Source of the DNA: Variovorax atrisoli 110B
GTDB lineage: Bacteria; Pseudomonadota; Gammaproteobacteria; Burkholderiales; Burkholderiaceae_C
Direction: 5' to 3'
DNA: 64,000 nucleotides
Assembly (NCBI RefSeq): GCF_000382045.1
Contig: NZ_KB907472.1
Span: 1-64,000, forward strand
Of the stretch, positions 11,505 to 20,192 are shown in pieces. Below the pieces are notes generated by a model. That model saw only the letters and a list, made by a program, of their open reading frames with translations, ran no database searches and had not been told where the DNA came from. The translations under genes and the position numbers were made by a program. Each line of letters starts with the position of its first letter. Position 1 is the first letter of the stretch.

Positions 11505-12074
11505 TTACTCGGAAGACGTACCGGGATTGCCGGCCTTTTCATTCGCGGCTTCCACCGCCTTGGCAACGGCCGGGTTGGGCGCCGAAGCCAGTGACTTCAG
11601 GAGTGCGGGGTTCTGCAGTGCCTGCGCGATCAGCTGTTCGGCACCGTTCTTGCCGTCCATGTACGAAAGCAGGTTCGACAGCTCGGTGCGCGCCTCGAGC
11701 AGCTGCTGCAGCGCACCGACCTGGCGGGCGATGCGCGCGGGCGAGAAGTCGTCCATGCTCTCGAACGTGATGTCCACGTTCATCTGCCCGTCGCCGGTGA
11801 GCGTGTTGGGCACCTGGAAGGCGACGCGCGGCTTGATGGCCTTCATGCGGTCGTCGAAGTTGTCGATGTCCACGGGCATGAACTCGCGCTCGGCGAGATC
11901 GGGCATGGGGTCGACCTGTTTGCCCGCGAGATCGGCGATGACGCCCATCACGAAGGGCAGCTGGATCTTGCGTTCGCTGCCGTAGATCTCGACGTCGTAC
12001 TCGATCTGCACACGCGGTGCGCGATTGCGCGCAATGAACTTCTGACCACTGTTTCTGACACGGTTGTCTGCCAT
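11505..12074 (-). CDS. tssB: Type VI secretion sheath small subunit TssB (VipA/ImpB)
   Basis: TssB is the small sheath protomer and, in HSI-I-like systems, the partner of TagJ. The 189-aa product contains RVQIEYDVEIYGSERKIQLP and the conserved FVMGVIADLAG, with an acidic stretch at MPVDIDNFDDRMKAIKPRV. Its C-terminal helix is alanine-rich. The ATG at 12074 is preceded by GAGGAAG. Eighty-one bases containing a GC-rich inverted repeat separate it from tssA. Confidence 0.96.
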   Translation of the reverse strand: MADNRVRNSGQKFIARNRAPRVQIEYDVEIYGSERKIQLPFVMGVIADLAGKQVDPMPDLAEREFMPVDIDNFDDRMKAIKPRVAFQVPNTLTGDGQMNVDITFESMDDFSPARIARQVGALQQLLEARTELSNLLSYMDGKNGAEQLIAQALQNPALLKSLASAPNPAVAKAVEAANEKAGNPGTSSE

Positions 12075-12155
12075 AAGCTTCCTCTTGAATCTGTAATGCG
12101 TGTGGGCGCGACCCGGGCCGGCCGGCTCGCGAGGCCCGCAACGGCCTTCGCCTCG

Positions 12156-13253
12156 TTACTCCGCGCTGCTCCCGTTCAACGGACGTCCTGCAAGGCTTTC
12201 TATCTTTTGCAATCCCTCTGGCACGAGTTCTTCGATGATCTGGAAGAAGTTGAGCTCCATCAGCCGCTGCGCTCTGCGTATGAGCATGGGCGCCGGATGG
12301 CTGGGCTCCGTGCGCTCCATGAACTGGCAAGCCTTCTCGAGCAATACCTGCACATCTTCACGGCTCGATATTTCAATATCCTTAATAAGTACTTGACGTA
12401 GGCCGGTACCGCTATTTGCTGCAGTACCGCCCACAGCGCCATTCGCCACTGCCGCGCTCACTCCCCCGTGCTGCACATCGGCGGCCGCAGGAGCTTCGCC
12501 GGCTGCCGCCGTCGGTGTCTGCGGCTGCTCCGGCAGCAGCTGCGCCACGGTGCGCAGCGAACGCTCGAGACGCGAGAAGTCGGGCGCCCAGCTCTGGCCG
12601 AGCGCGCGCTCGCAGGTCTCACGGATGCGCTGCAGCAGCTCCAGTGCCGCGCGCAACGCCACCACCGGCGGTGCCGCCTTTTCCTGCGCGCGCCGCACTG
12701 CATCCTTCAGCCGGCCGATACCGCCCGGGTAGTCGATCTGATGGTCGGTCTTGCTCGAATCGAGCAAGGCCTCGACCTGGCGCAGGGTCATCGATGCGCC
12801 GCTTTCATCGAGCAGGCGCGCGTCGCGCACGCTGCGTCCGAGTCCCTCGGCTTCGGCCAGTGCGGCCAGCGCATTCATGCGTGGCAGAGGATCCTCGAAG
12901 CCGTCGTCGACAACGCGCGGATGCACGTCGTCCCAGAATTTCTGAAGCACAACGTCGACGAGCTGCAGGCCTTCCACATAACCGGGCAGGCCGCGGCTCT
13001 CGGTCCACGCCAGCGTGAGAGGCACCAGCACGCGCAGGTCGCGCGTCCGCATGCAAAGCTGCTTCGCGATGCGCTCCACGCGGGCCCAGTCGGGAGGTTC
13101 GGCGGGAATGATCGTCGAGCCGAACTGCTGCTCGCGCTTGCCCGCTGTCGCCTGGTGCAACGCCATGAAATCGGGGTCGTACTCCAGGTCTTCACCGCAA
13201 GGTAGCGGGCCTTCTACAGGCTCCTGCAATAGATCGATCTCGGTCTGCGCCAA
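12156..13253 (-). CDS. tssA: Type VI secretion cap protein TssA (ImpA), TTG start
   Basis: TssA nucleates and caps the growing tail tube and sheath. The 365-aa protein has the ImpA_N domain near its start (GPLPCGEDLEYDPDFMALHQ, then WARVERIAKQLCMRTRDLRV). An Ala/Pro-rich linker (about 235-280) leads to a C-terminal domain ending HPAPMLIRRAQRLMELNFFQ. The start is a TTG at 13253 with AGGGGAG six bases upstream. An in-frame TAG lies 30 bases upstream with no ATG in between, so the TTG is forced. As the first gene of the locus it probably carries the operon promoter in the AT-rich gap upstream. Confidence 0.93.
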   Translation of the reverse strand: MAQTEIDLLQEPVEGPLPCGEDLEYDPDFMALHQATAGKREQQFGSTIIPAEPPDWARVERIAKQLCMRTRDLRVLVPLTLAWTESRGLPGYVEGLQLVDVVLQKFWDDVHPRVVDDGFEDPLPRMNALAALAEAEGLGRSVRDARLLDESGASMTLRQVEALLDSSKTDHQIDYPGGIGRLKDAVRRAQEKAAPPVVALRAALELLQRIRETCERALGQSWAPDFSRLERSLRTVAQLLPEQPQTPTAAAGEAPAAADVQHGGVSAAVANGAVGGTAANSGTGLRQVLIKDIEISSREDVQVLLEKACQFMERTEPSHPAPMLIRRAQRLMELNFFQIIEELVPEGLQKIESLAGRPLNGSSAE

Positions 13254-13405
13254 CCTCTGCTCCCCTTGTTCAAACGTTTCCTAACAACAGCAATCTTGAG
13301 GGGAACAAGTGATGCGGTCAACAGCAACAGATTGCAACACGACGCGTATGAATTACTAAGAAGTACAACCTCTTTTGAAATTCAAACAGAACGACTACAC
13401 GTCGT
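13254..13405 (-). promoter_or_regulatory. AT-rich leader upstream of tssA with inverted repeat
   Basis: This 152-bp gap is clearly more AT-rich than its surroundings and is the only sizeable gap in the minus-strand run from nicB to vgrG, so it probably holds the T6SS promoter. A 7-bp-arm palindrome GAACGAC-TACAC-GTCGTTC (13389-13407) overlaps the stop of the upstream FAH gene. A second one, TTTGAA-A-TTCAAA, lies at 13374-13386. I found no convincing sigma-54 or sigma-70 box. The first palindrome could be an operator or a weak terminator. Confidence 0.5.
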
Positions 13406-14587
13406 TCAAAGCAAATCGCGAGCAGCCAAATTGCGCATCAACGCACTGATACCAAAAGTCCACATCGGCGCCTTGTCCGCGTGTACCACGCGATTCACCA
13501 GCGCGCCGAGTTCCGGTGCGGCAATGCGCACGCGGTCTCCCACGACATGGGTGAATCCTTGTCCCGGCCCATGACGATCTTGTGTCGGCGCGAACATCGT
13601 TCCGAGAAACAACATGAATCCGTCGGGGTAACCGTGATTTTTTCCTACTGTTTGGGCCACGAGGTCGAGCGGATCGCGGCTGATCTTCGACAGCGAACTC
13701 GATCCCTCGAGCGTGAAGCCCTCCGGCCCCGTCACTTCCAGTTCGACGGTGATGCGCCGCACGTCGGCGATGCCGAAGTGCTCGTCGAAGAGGCGGATGA
13801 ACGGACCGATCGCGCAGGATGCGTTGTTGTCCTTCGCCTTGCCGAGCAGCAGCGCGCTGCGGCCTTCGAAGTCACGAAGGTTGACATCGTTGCCCAGCGC
13901 CGCGCCCCAGGTTTCGCCGCGGCTGTTGACGGCGAGCACCACCTCCGGCTCGGGGTTGTTCCACACCGAGCCCGGATGAATGCCGATATCCGCGCCGGTG
14001 CCGACGGCCGACAGCACCGGTGCCTTGGTGAAGATCTCCGCGTCCGGTCCGATGCCGACCTCGAGGTACTGCGACCACGCGCCCTGCGCGATCAGCACTT
14101 CCTTGACCTTCATGGCCTCGGGCGAGCCGGGCACGATGTCCGCGAGGTTGTTGCCGAGCACGCTGCCGATGGCCGCGCGCGTGGCTTCCGCCTTAGACGC
14201 ATCGCCTCGCGCCTGTTCCTCGATCACGCGTTCGAGCAGGCTTGCAACGAATGTGACCCCGCTGGCCTTGATGGCCTGCAGGTCGCAGGGCGCGAGAAGC
14301 CAAGGCCTGCTCGCATCGCGCGCAGTCTCGTCGCTGTTGGCAAGGGCTTCTTCGAGCGATGCGATGCGGGGTGCGGCTTGCAATGCACGGCGAACGGCCT
14401 GTGCGGGCGCCTCCTCGCCTTCGAGCAGATCGCTCATGGTGGGCGCGAGCTTCGACAGGTCGTGCAGGCCACCTTCGTGAACGGCCACCAGCACGGGGCC
14501 GACACCGGGCTGCCAGAGGCGCCCGACAAGAGTGGCGCGTTCGGCGTCGCGGGGCAGGCTGGAAGAGGTGGAAAGATCGAGCGGCAT
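13406..14587 (-). CDS. Fumarylacetoacetate hydrolase (FAH) family protein
   Basis: FAH-fold enzymes act on 2-oxo or 1,3-dioxo acids through a divalent metal, as hydrolases, decarboxylases, isomerases or dehydratases. This 393-aa protein has the C-terminal FAH core. EVGIGPDAEIFTKAPVLSAV is followed by a metal-site-like NPEPEVVLAVNSRG, then GNDVNLRDFEGRSALLLGKAKDNNASCAIG. A domain of about 150 residues precedes it. It lies about 100 bp downstream of nicB in the same direction, so it may be the last gene of the nicotinate cluster and act on an open-chain intermediate. That role is inference, and the substrate is unknown. Confidence 0.8.
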   Translation of the reverse strand: MPLDLSTSSSLPRDAERATLVGRLWQPGVGPVLVAVHEGGLHDLSKLAPTMSDLLEGEEAPAQAVRRALQAAPRIASLEEALANSDETARDASRPWLLAPCDLQAIKASGVTFVASLLERVIEEQARGDASKAEATRAAIGSVLGNNLADIVPGSPEAMKVKEVLIAQGAWSQYLEVGIGPDAEIFTKAPVLSAVGTGADIGIHPGSVWNNPEPEVVLAVNSRGETWGAALGNDVNLRDFEGRSALLLGKAKDNNASCAIGPFIRLFDEHFGIADVRRITVELEVTGPEGFTLEGSSSLSKISRDPLDLVAQTVGKNHGYPDGFMLFLGTMFAPTQDRHGPGQGFTHVVGDRVRIAAPELGALVNRVVHADKAPMWTFGISALMRNLAARDLL

Positions 14588-14687
14588 GGCGGGTTGTCTC
14601 CGTGGTGAATGTGGCTGCTACGTCGAATCGTAGCGGCGCCCGAAGAAAACAGCCTGCGCGGCCGCCCGGTCCTCCTGGTTTACGGCC

Positions 14688-17600
14688 TCAATGCTTCGAT
14701 GCGCGCACGCGCGCCACCTCGGCAGGCAGGTCGGTCCACGCCGGCTCCTGCGGCGCGAAGCGAGCGCGCATGTAGCCTGCGAGTTCGGCGATCTGCCGGT
14801 CGTCGAGCACCTCGCGGAAGCCCGGCATGAAGCCGATGTCGCGGCTCGCGGGTTCGCGCACGCCGTCGAGGATGGTGCGCAGCAGGTTGTCGGGCCGCGC
14901 GCTGGTGAGGTTGCTGTTGAGCGCGAGCGGAGTGTTGACGCCCAGCAGCGTGGGGCCGTTGCCGTCGTGGTGGCAGGAGGCGCAGGCGCTGTCGAACATG
15001 CGCTGTGCGGGGCCCAGCAGCTGCCCTTGGGTGCGCGCCGCGGCGTTCACGACCTGCTGCGCCGCCAAGCCGGGATCGGCGGCCGGTTTCGGATTGAACG
15101 AGCCGAGATAGGCAGCCATCGCACGGATGTCCTCGTCGGGCACCTGGGCGAGCTCGCGCACGACCTCGGCCATCGGCCCGCCCGCGATGCCGTGGCGCTG
15201 CGTATGGCCGTGGCGCAGGTAGCGATAGAGCTCGTCGGCATCCCACGGCACCGCCGACTTCGACGCCAGCTGCGTGAGCGCCGGCGCCTCCCATCCGTCG
15301 ACCATCGCGCCCGAAAGGAAGGCGCTGCCACCCTGCTCCGCGCCCAGCGCGTTGCGTGGCGTGTGGCAGGCGCCGCAATGCCCCAGGCCGTTGACGAGGT
15401 ATGCGCCGCGGTTCCACTCCGCGCTCTGCGCGGCCACGGGCTGCATCGGCGACGGATCGTGGAAGAGCGCGTTCCAGCCGGCCATCAGCGGCCGGATGCT
15501 GAACGGGAACTTGAGCTCCGACTTCGGCGTTTCCGCGCGCACCGCGGGCAGCGACATGAAGTACGCATACAGCGCCTGCAGGTCGTCGTCGCTGGTCTTG
15601 GCGAAGGCGGTGTAGGGGAACGCGGGATACAGGTGATGGCCGTCGCGCGAAATGCCCTCGCGCATCGCGCGCTGGAAGGCGCTGAACGACCAGCGCCCGA
15701 GGCCCGTCTCCGCGTCCGGCGTGAGGTTGGTGGTGTAGAGCGTGCCGAAGGGCGTTTCCATGGCGCGTCCGCCCGCGTTGGCCGTGCCGCCGGGCGCGGT
15801 GTGGCACACGGCACAGTCGCCCACCGCGGCGAGCACACGGCCGCGTTCGATGGTGGTCTGGCTGTAGACCGGCGCGGTGAGCGACACCGGCGCGATGGCC
15901 GAGCGCCAGCCGAGCAGTCCCGCGATGACGCCGAGGCCGCCGACGACCAGCGCCGCGCCGGTGGCCCACACACTCTTGCGCCGAGGCCATGGCGCATCGC
16001 TCCTTCCCCCTTTGGGGGAAGATCGGGATGGGGGCACGGCAGCGTCGCCATCCGGGCGCCGCATGCCCCCACCCCCGCCCTCCCCCAGAGGGGGAGGGAG
16101 CAGACCCCGGTTCAACTCCGCGAGCACCGTCTCCGGCGTGAACGGCGGTGCCCTGAAGCGCACGCCGGTCGCATCGAAGATCGCGTTCGCGATCGCCGCC
16201 GTGCCCGGCACCGAAGAAGACTCGCCCGCACCCAGCGACGGCTCGCCGGGCCGCGGCATGTGCATCACCTCGATCACCGGCACTTCGCGGAAGTTGATGA
16301 TCGGGTAGCTGCCCCACTCGCGGCTGGCGACCACGCCGGAAGGCAGCACGCCCGGCAGCTGCGCGTCCGCCGCCGTGCCTTGCTGTTGCTGCTGTTGCGG
16401 TGCGAACTGCACCTGCTCCTTGAGCGCCCGGCTCGTCGTCTGGATCACGTTGCCGTGCACCTGGTGCTCGACGCCCGCCGGGTTGATCATCAGGCCGGCG
16501 TCATGCCCCACCACCACGCGGCGCACGTGCACCTCGCCGGTCTTGCGGTTGACCTCCACGTCGGCCACCCACGCGGCCCACGCCGCGCCGAAGCCAGGCC
16601 ACTTGCTGTGGATGTATCTCGCGTAGGCGAAGCCCTGGCCGAAGAGGATGTCGCCGCCCTCTCCCAGTCCGCCATCGGCGTTCTCCTGCGGCCCGGTGCG
16701 CATGCGCCAGCCGGCCTTCTGCACGGTGGCCTGAACGAGCTCGACGGCGCGCGGGTCCTGCAGGTGCCGAAGCCTGAACTGCACCGGATCGAAACCCGCA
16801 GCCGTCGCCAGCTCGTCGATGTACGACTCGTGCGCGAACGAACTCGGCAGCGCCGACACGCCGCGCAGCCATGACGCGCGCACGATCGGCGCCATGTCGT
16901 TGACCTTCACGCGCAGGTTGTCGTAGCTGTAGGGCGGACGCGCGGTGCGGTCGCCCATCTCGAAGGCCTGCGCGACCGGCTCGATGGTGCGCGTGAGCAG
17001 CAGCGCGAGCGTTGGCGCGCCATTCGACGGGTAGGAGGTCTCGAAGTCGTAGGCTGCGACGCTGCCGTCGGCCATGAGCCCGCCGTCGATCTCCATGAGC
17101 TGTGCGGCGCCCTTGGGCTCCCACGCATGCTCCTGCTCGCGCGTGAGCTGCACGCGCACCGGTGCACCCGCCGCGCGCGCGAGCAGCGCCGCGTCGGCGG
17201 CCACGTCGTCGGCGCCGTTGCGGCCGTAGCAGCCGGCAGCCTCCATGCGGACCACGTCGACCTGCACGTCCTCCACGCCCATGAGCCTGGCGAGATCGGC
17301 GCGCAGAACGTGCGGGTTCTGCGAGCCGGCCCAGCATCGCAGTTGCATGCCGCTGCCGTCGGCGGGCTGCCATTCGGCCAGCGCGCACGACGGGCCGATG
17401 GACGCATGCATCTGGTAGGGCCACACGTAGGTGCGGTGCATGGGCTGCGCGGCCGCTTCGATGGCGCCGTCGACGTCGCCTTCGTCGACCAGCAGCCGCT
17501 GTGTCGAGGGGTTGTCGCGCAGGGCCTGCGCGAGATCGCCGAGGTCGGGCAGGCCGGGCCATGGCTTCCACTTCACGCGCAGCTCGCGCAGGGCCTGCTC

Positions 17601-18440
17601 GGCGTGCTCCTCGCGCTCGGCCACGATGCCGACGAAGTCGCGGATGACCACCACCGCGCGGATGCCGGGAATGTGTGCGATCGACGACTCGTCGACCGAT
17701 TCCAGCGTGTTGCCGATGAAGTCGCCATGGTCCGCACCCGCGTACGGCGGGCGCACCACGCGGCCGTGCAGCATGCCGGGCACGCGCATGTCGTGCACGA
17801 AGACGAGTTCGCCCGCGAGCTTGGCCGGGATGTCGACGCGCGCCTGGCGCGTGCCGACCACGCGATAGTCGGCCGGGTCCTTGGGCCTGGCCTGCGGATC
17901 GAGCTTGAGCACGGTGCGCTGGCCCGCGACGAGGTCGGCGTAGCTGACATGCCGGTCGGGCGCCTCCGCAACGCGCACCACGCCGTTGCGCACCTGCAGC
18001 GCGTCCTCGGTCACACCCAGGCGTTCGGCCGCACGCGCCAGCAGCCATGCGCGCGCCTGCGCGGCCGCGAGCCGCAGCGGCTGCGCATGGATCTGGATCG
18101 ACGCGCTGGCGATGGTCGCGCCCTGGTTGGGCGCGCGCGCGGTGTCGCCGAGCATCACGCGCACGCAGGGCATGCCGAGATCGAGCTCCTCGGCCACGAT
18201 CTGGCCGAGCGCCGTCTGGATGCCGGTGCCCAGGTCGACGTGTCCGTTGAGCGCGGAGGCGCTGCCGTCGTCCCACACGGCGAGCAGCACCTCGTCGCCC
18301 TCGGCGGGGTTGCTGGCGATGAAGGCAGGCTGGCCTTTGGCCGGGGGCGGCGGCGGCGGGGTCTCGCGCAGCACCAGCAGCACGCCGGCGGCGGCAAGGA
18401 ACTCGGCGCGCGTGCGCGGCAGGTCTGCGCGGCGCATCAT
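14688..18440 (-). CDS. nicB: NicB-like large subunit: Mo-hydroxylase domain fused to membrane-anchored tri-haem cytochrome c
   Basis: By homology to nicotinate dehydrogenase NicB it hydroxylates nicotinate at C6 and passes electrons to the respiratory chain. The aldehyde-oxidase/xanthine-dehydrogenase-type Mo-binding region fills residues about 40-775, with VDLGTG near the start and a catalytic-Glu GAGE motif near its end. A single hydrophobic helix (about 823-845) follows. Three haem-binding sites come next: CAVCH at 876, CGACH at 1022 and CASCH at 1153. This suggests a cytoplasmic Mo domain and periplasmic haems. Residues about 780-814 are encoded by a repeat element (C1). The ATG at 18440 is chosen because upstream codons lie in another repeat. 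The exact substrate is inferred from neighbours. Confidence 0.82.
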   Translation of the reverse strand: MMRRADLPRTRAEFLAAAGVLLVLRETPPPPPPAKGQPAFIASNPAEGDEVLLAVWDDGSASALNGHVDLGTGIQTALGQIVAEELDLGMPCVRVMLGDTARAPNQGATIASASIQIHAQPLRLAAAQARAWLLARAAERLGVTEDALQVRNGVVRVAEAPDRHVSYADLVAGQRTVLKLDPQARPKDPADYRVVGTRQARVDIPAKLAGELVFVHDMRVPGMLHGRVVRPPYAGADHGDFIGNTLESVDESSIAHIPGIRAVVVIRDFVGIVAEREEHAEQALRELRVKWKPWPGLPDLGDLAQALRDNPSTQRLLVDEGDVDGAIEAAAQPMHRTYVWPYQMHASIGPSCALAEWQPADGSGMQLRCWAGSQNPHVLRADLARLMGVEDVQVDVVRMEAAGCYGRNGADDVAADAALLARAAGAPVRVQLTREQEHAWEPKGAAQLMEIDGGLMADGSVAAYDFETSYPSNGAPTLALLLTRTIEPVAQAFEMGDRTARPPYSYDNLRVKVNDMAPIVRASWLRGVSALPSSFAHESYIDELATAAGFDPVQFRLRHLQDPRAVELVQATVQKAGWRMRTGPQENADGGLGEGGDILFGQGFAYARYIHSKWPGFGAAWAAWVADVEVNRKTGEVHVRRVVVGHDAGLMINPAGVEHQVHGNVIQTTSRALKEQVQFAPQQQQQQGTAADAQLPGVLPSGVVASREWGSYPIINFREVPVIEVMHMPRPGEPSLGAGESSSVPGTAAIANAIFDATGVRFRAPPFTPETVLAELNRGLLPPPLGEGGGGGMRRPDGDAAVPPSRSSPKGGRSDAPWPRRKSVWATGAALVVGGLGVIAGLLGWRSAIAPVSLTAPVYSQTTIERGRVLAAVGDCAVCHTAPGGTANAGGRAMETPFGTLYTTNLTPDAETGLGRWSFSAFQRAMREGISRDGHHLYPAFPYTAFAKTSDDDLQALYAYFMSLPAVRAETPKSELKFPFSIRPLMAGWNALFHDPSPMQPVAAQSAEWNRGAYLVNGLGHCGACHTPRNALGAEQGGSAFLSGAMVDGWEAPALTQLASKSAVPWDADELYRYLRHGHTQRHGIAGGPMAEVVRELAQVPDEDIRAMAAYLGSFNPKPAADPGLAAQQVVNAAARTQGQLLGPAQRMFDSACASCHHDGNGPTLLGVNTPLALNSNLTSARPDNLLRTILDGVREPASRDIGFMPGFREVLDDRQIAELAGYMRARFAPQEPAWTDLPAEVARVRASKH
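15999..16102. repeat. Family C repeat inserted in frame within nicB
   Basis: The outer arms read GCTCCTTCCCCCTTTGGGGG at one end and CCTCCCCCAGAGGGGGAGGG at the other. They match the arms of copy C2 at 50.6 kb, while the centre differs. On the minus strand it encodes LLPPPLGEGGGGG through SSPKGGRSD, a low-complexity linker just before the membrane helix. The frame is kept through the whole element. No clear target duplication was found here. Confidence 0.82.
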
Positions 18441-18442
18441 GG

Positions 18443-18489
18443 CATTTGCTCCCTCTCCTGCTCGCGGGAGAGGAGACAAGACCAGCGGC
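18443..18489. repeat. Short hairpin repeat (family D) at the nicA/nicB junction
   Basis: The 47-bp insert carries the hairpin CTCTCC-TGCTCGC-GGGAGAG. It is flanked by the 6-bp direct repeat TCATGG (18437-18442 and 18490-18495). An 18-codon frame starts at 18493 in an ATGA overlap with the nicA stop and ends in an ATGA overlap with the nicB ATG at 18440. Without the insert the two genes would overlap by ATGA. Confidence 0.75.
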
Positions 18490-18990
18490 TCATGGGTTGA
18501 GCTCCTCGCGCATGCGCACTGCCGCGCGTTGCACCGCGTCGAGGATCTCGATGTGCGTGCCGCAGCGGCACAGGTTGCCCGACAGTTCGGCGCGTATGCG
18601 CTGCTCGCTCGCCTGCGGATCGCGTGCGAGCAGCGCGGCGGCCTGCATCACCATGCCGTTGAGGCAGTAGCCGCACTGTGCGGCCTGCGCCTCTTCGAAG
18701 GCGGCCTGCACCGGGTGCCAGCTGCCGCGCGAGCCCAGGCCTTCGAGCGTGGTGATGGCGCGTCCCGCCACGCCGTGCGCCGGAATCACGCAGGAGCGCG
18801 CGGCCACGCCGTCGACGTGTACGGTGCATGCACCGCACTGTCCCAGCCCGCAGCCGTACTTGGGGCCGTTCAGCCCCAGGTCGTTTCGCAGCAGGTGCAG
18901 CAGCGTCGCCTCGCGCGGCACGCCTTCGATCGATTGCGCCCGGCCGTTGACCAGCAGGCGCAGCGGCTCAGCGCCGCAACTGGCCGTCAC
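18490..18990 (-). CDS. nicA: NicA-like [2Fe-2S] small subunit of the Mo hydroxylase
   Basis: This is the electron-transfer subunit that carries two [2Fe-2S] clusters between the Mo centre and the haems of NicB. The 166-aa protein has the plant-ferredoxin-type cluster cysteines at 47, 52, 55 and 67 (GCGLGQCGACTVHVDG). The second cluster is formed by C106, C109, C141 and C143 (QCGYCLNG, CRCGTH). There is no signal peptide, so the complex core is cytoplasmic. The start is a GTG at 18990, which overlaps the end of the upstream binding-protein gene by 23 bp. Nicotinate as substrate rests on the nicotinamidase, reductase and enamidase genes nearby. Confidence 0.87.
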   Translation of the reverse strand: MTASCGAEPLRLLVNGRAQSIEGVPREATLLHLLRNDLGLNGPKYGCGLGQCGACTVHVDGVAARSCVIPAHGVAGRAITTLEGLGSRGSWHPVQAAFEEAQAAQCGYCLNGMVMQAAALLARDPQASEQRIRAELSGNLCRCGTHIEILDAVQRAAVRMREELNP

Positions 18991-20137
18991 GGGTGTACAT
19001 CTCCAGATCGACGAAGGTCGAGCCGTTGTGATTCTTCGCGCTGTACTCGATGGGGAAGTCGCCGAAGCGCGTGCTGCCGATGCTCTCCAGGCCCGCGATG
19101 AAGTTGTCGCGCGTGAGCGCCTTGCCCGCGCGGCGCAGGCCCTCGACCATCACGCGCGCGACGATGTAGCCCTCCAGCGCGGTGTAGCTGTCGATCTTCT
19201 CGCCGAACTCGGCGCGGTCGCGCTGGTAGTCGGCCACGATGGGCACGCGCTGCGCCTGCGGCGGCGGCACGATGCTGGCCGTGACAAGGCCCGCGAGCTT
19301 GCCGTCGAGCCGCTTGGCCGAACCGGCCGCATCGGTGATGCCGACCGACAGCGTGTACAGCGGCGAGCCCACGGCGCTGGCGCGGTAGTCGCGCATGAAC
19401 ACTTCCACCATCCGCCCGGCCATGATCATCACGACCGCGCCCGGCTTCGTCTCCGCGAGGCCGGCGACGACCTGCTTCGCGTCCTCGGCCGCGATGGCCA
19501 GCGGGAAGGTCTTGAGCACCTTCACCTTGTAGTCGGCCGCGAGCTCCTCGCAGGTGGCGAGGTTCGACTTGCCGAAGGCGCTGTCCTGGTAGACCACCGC
19601 GATCGACTGGATGCCGATGGTCGAGAGGTGGCTGATGATCTTGCGCAGCTCCAGGTCGTAGCCCGCGCGCACGTGGAACAGGTAGCGGTTGACCTTGGTG
19701 CGGAACGACGTGGTGCCCACCAGCGGCGCGAACATCGGCACGCCGGCCTTCTCCGCGAGCGGCATCGCCGCCGCGAGATTGCCGGTGGCCACATAGCCGG
19801 TGAGCGCGAAGACCTTGTCCTCGTCGATCAGCTTCGCGGTGTTCACGGCCGTCTTCGCGGGGTCGTACGCGTCGTCGTAGGTCACCAGCTCGATCTTGCG
19901 GCCGTTCACGCCGCCCGACTTGTTGACCCGGTCGAAGTAGAGCTTGATGCCCGCGCGGTAATCGATGCCGAAGTCCTTGGCCGGTCCGCTGAACACGGCC
20001 GACTGGCCGATGCGGATGGTGGTGTCGGTCACGCCGGTCGTGCCGTTGTCCGCGCGCGCCGGCCGCAACAGGCCGGGGCCGAGCGCCAGGGCGGCGGCGC
20101 TCGCCACCATGGCACGCCTTGAGATCGAGGGCTTCAT
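18968..20137 (-). CDS. Liv-type ABC substrate-binding protein with Tat-like signal
   Basis: This is a periplasmic receptor of the branched-chain amino-acid (LivK/Peripla_BP_6) class. The 389-aa protein begins with a twin-arginine-like signal (MKPSISRRAMVASAAALALG). The mature part opens with IRIGQSAVFSGPAKDFGIDY and has the usual two-lobed pattern (VALTGYVATGN-like hinge, IAVVYQDSAFGKSN). It is the second receptor for the LivFG/HM importer in this cluster. It sits between the nicotinamidase and nicA, so its ligand is probably a pyridine carboxylate. That is inference from position. Confidence 0.85.
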   Translation of the reverse strand: MKPSISRRAMVASAAALALGPGLLRPARADNGTTGVTDTTIRIGQSAVFSGPAKDFGIDYRAGIKLYFDRVNKSGGVNGRKIELVTYDDAYDPAKTAVNTAKLIDEDKVFALTGYVATGNLAAAMPLAEKAGVPMFAPLVGTTSFRTKVNRYLFHVRAGYDLELRKIISHLSTIGIQSIAVVYQDSAFGKSNLATCEELAADYKVKVLKTFPLAIAAEDAKQVVAGLAETKPGAVVMIMAGRMVEVFMRDYRASAVGSPLYTLSVGITDAAGSAKRLDGKLAGLVTASIVPPPQAQRVPIVADYQRDRAEFGEKIDSYTALEGYIVARVMVEGLRRAGKALTRDNFIAGLESIGSTRFGDFPIEYSAKNHNGSTFVDLEMYTRDGQLRR

Positions 20138-20192
20138 GCGTCGTGGGTCCCGTGTTCCTGTTGCTCTTTCGGAGTCTTGAGGCGATGCGCGC

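Noticed and set aside
13254..13405. Sigma-54 promoter for the T6SS operon
   Set aside because: No TGGCAC-N5-TTGC-like sequence was found on the minus strand of the leader.
15999..16102. Idea that the repeat created the fusion of separate Mo and cytochrome c genes in nicB
   Set aside because: NicB-type proteins with fused Mo and cytochrome c domains are known in Pseudomonas, so the fusion probably predates the insert.
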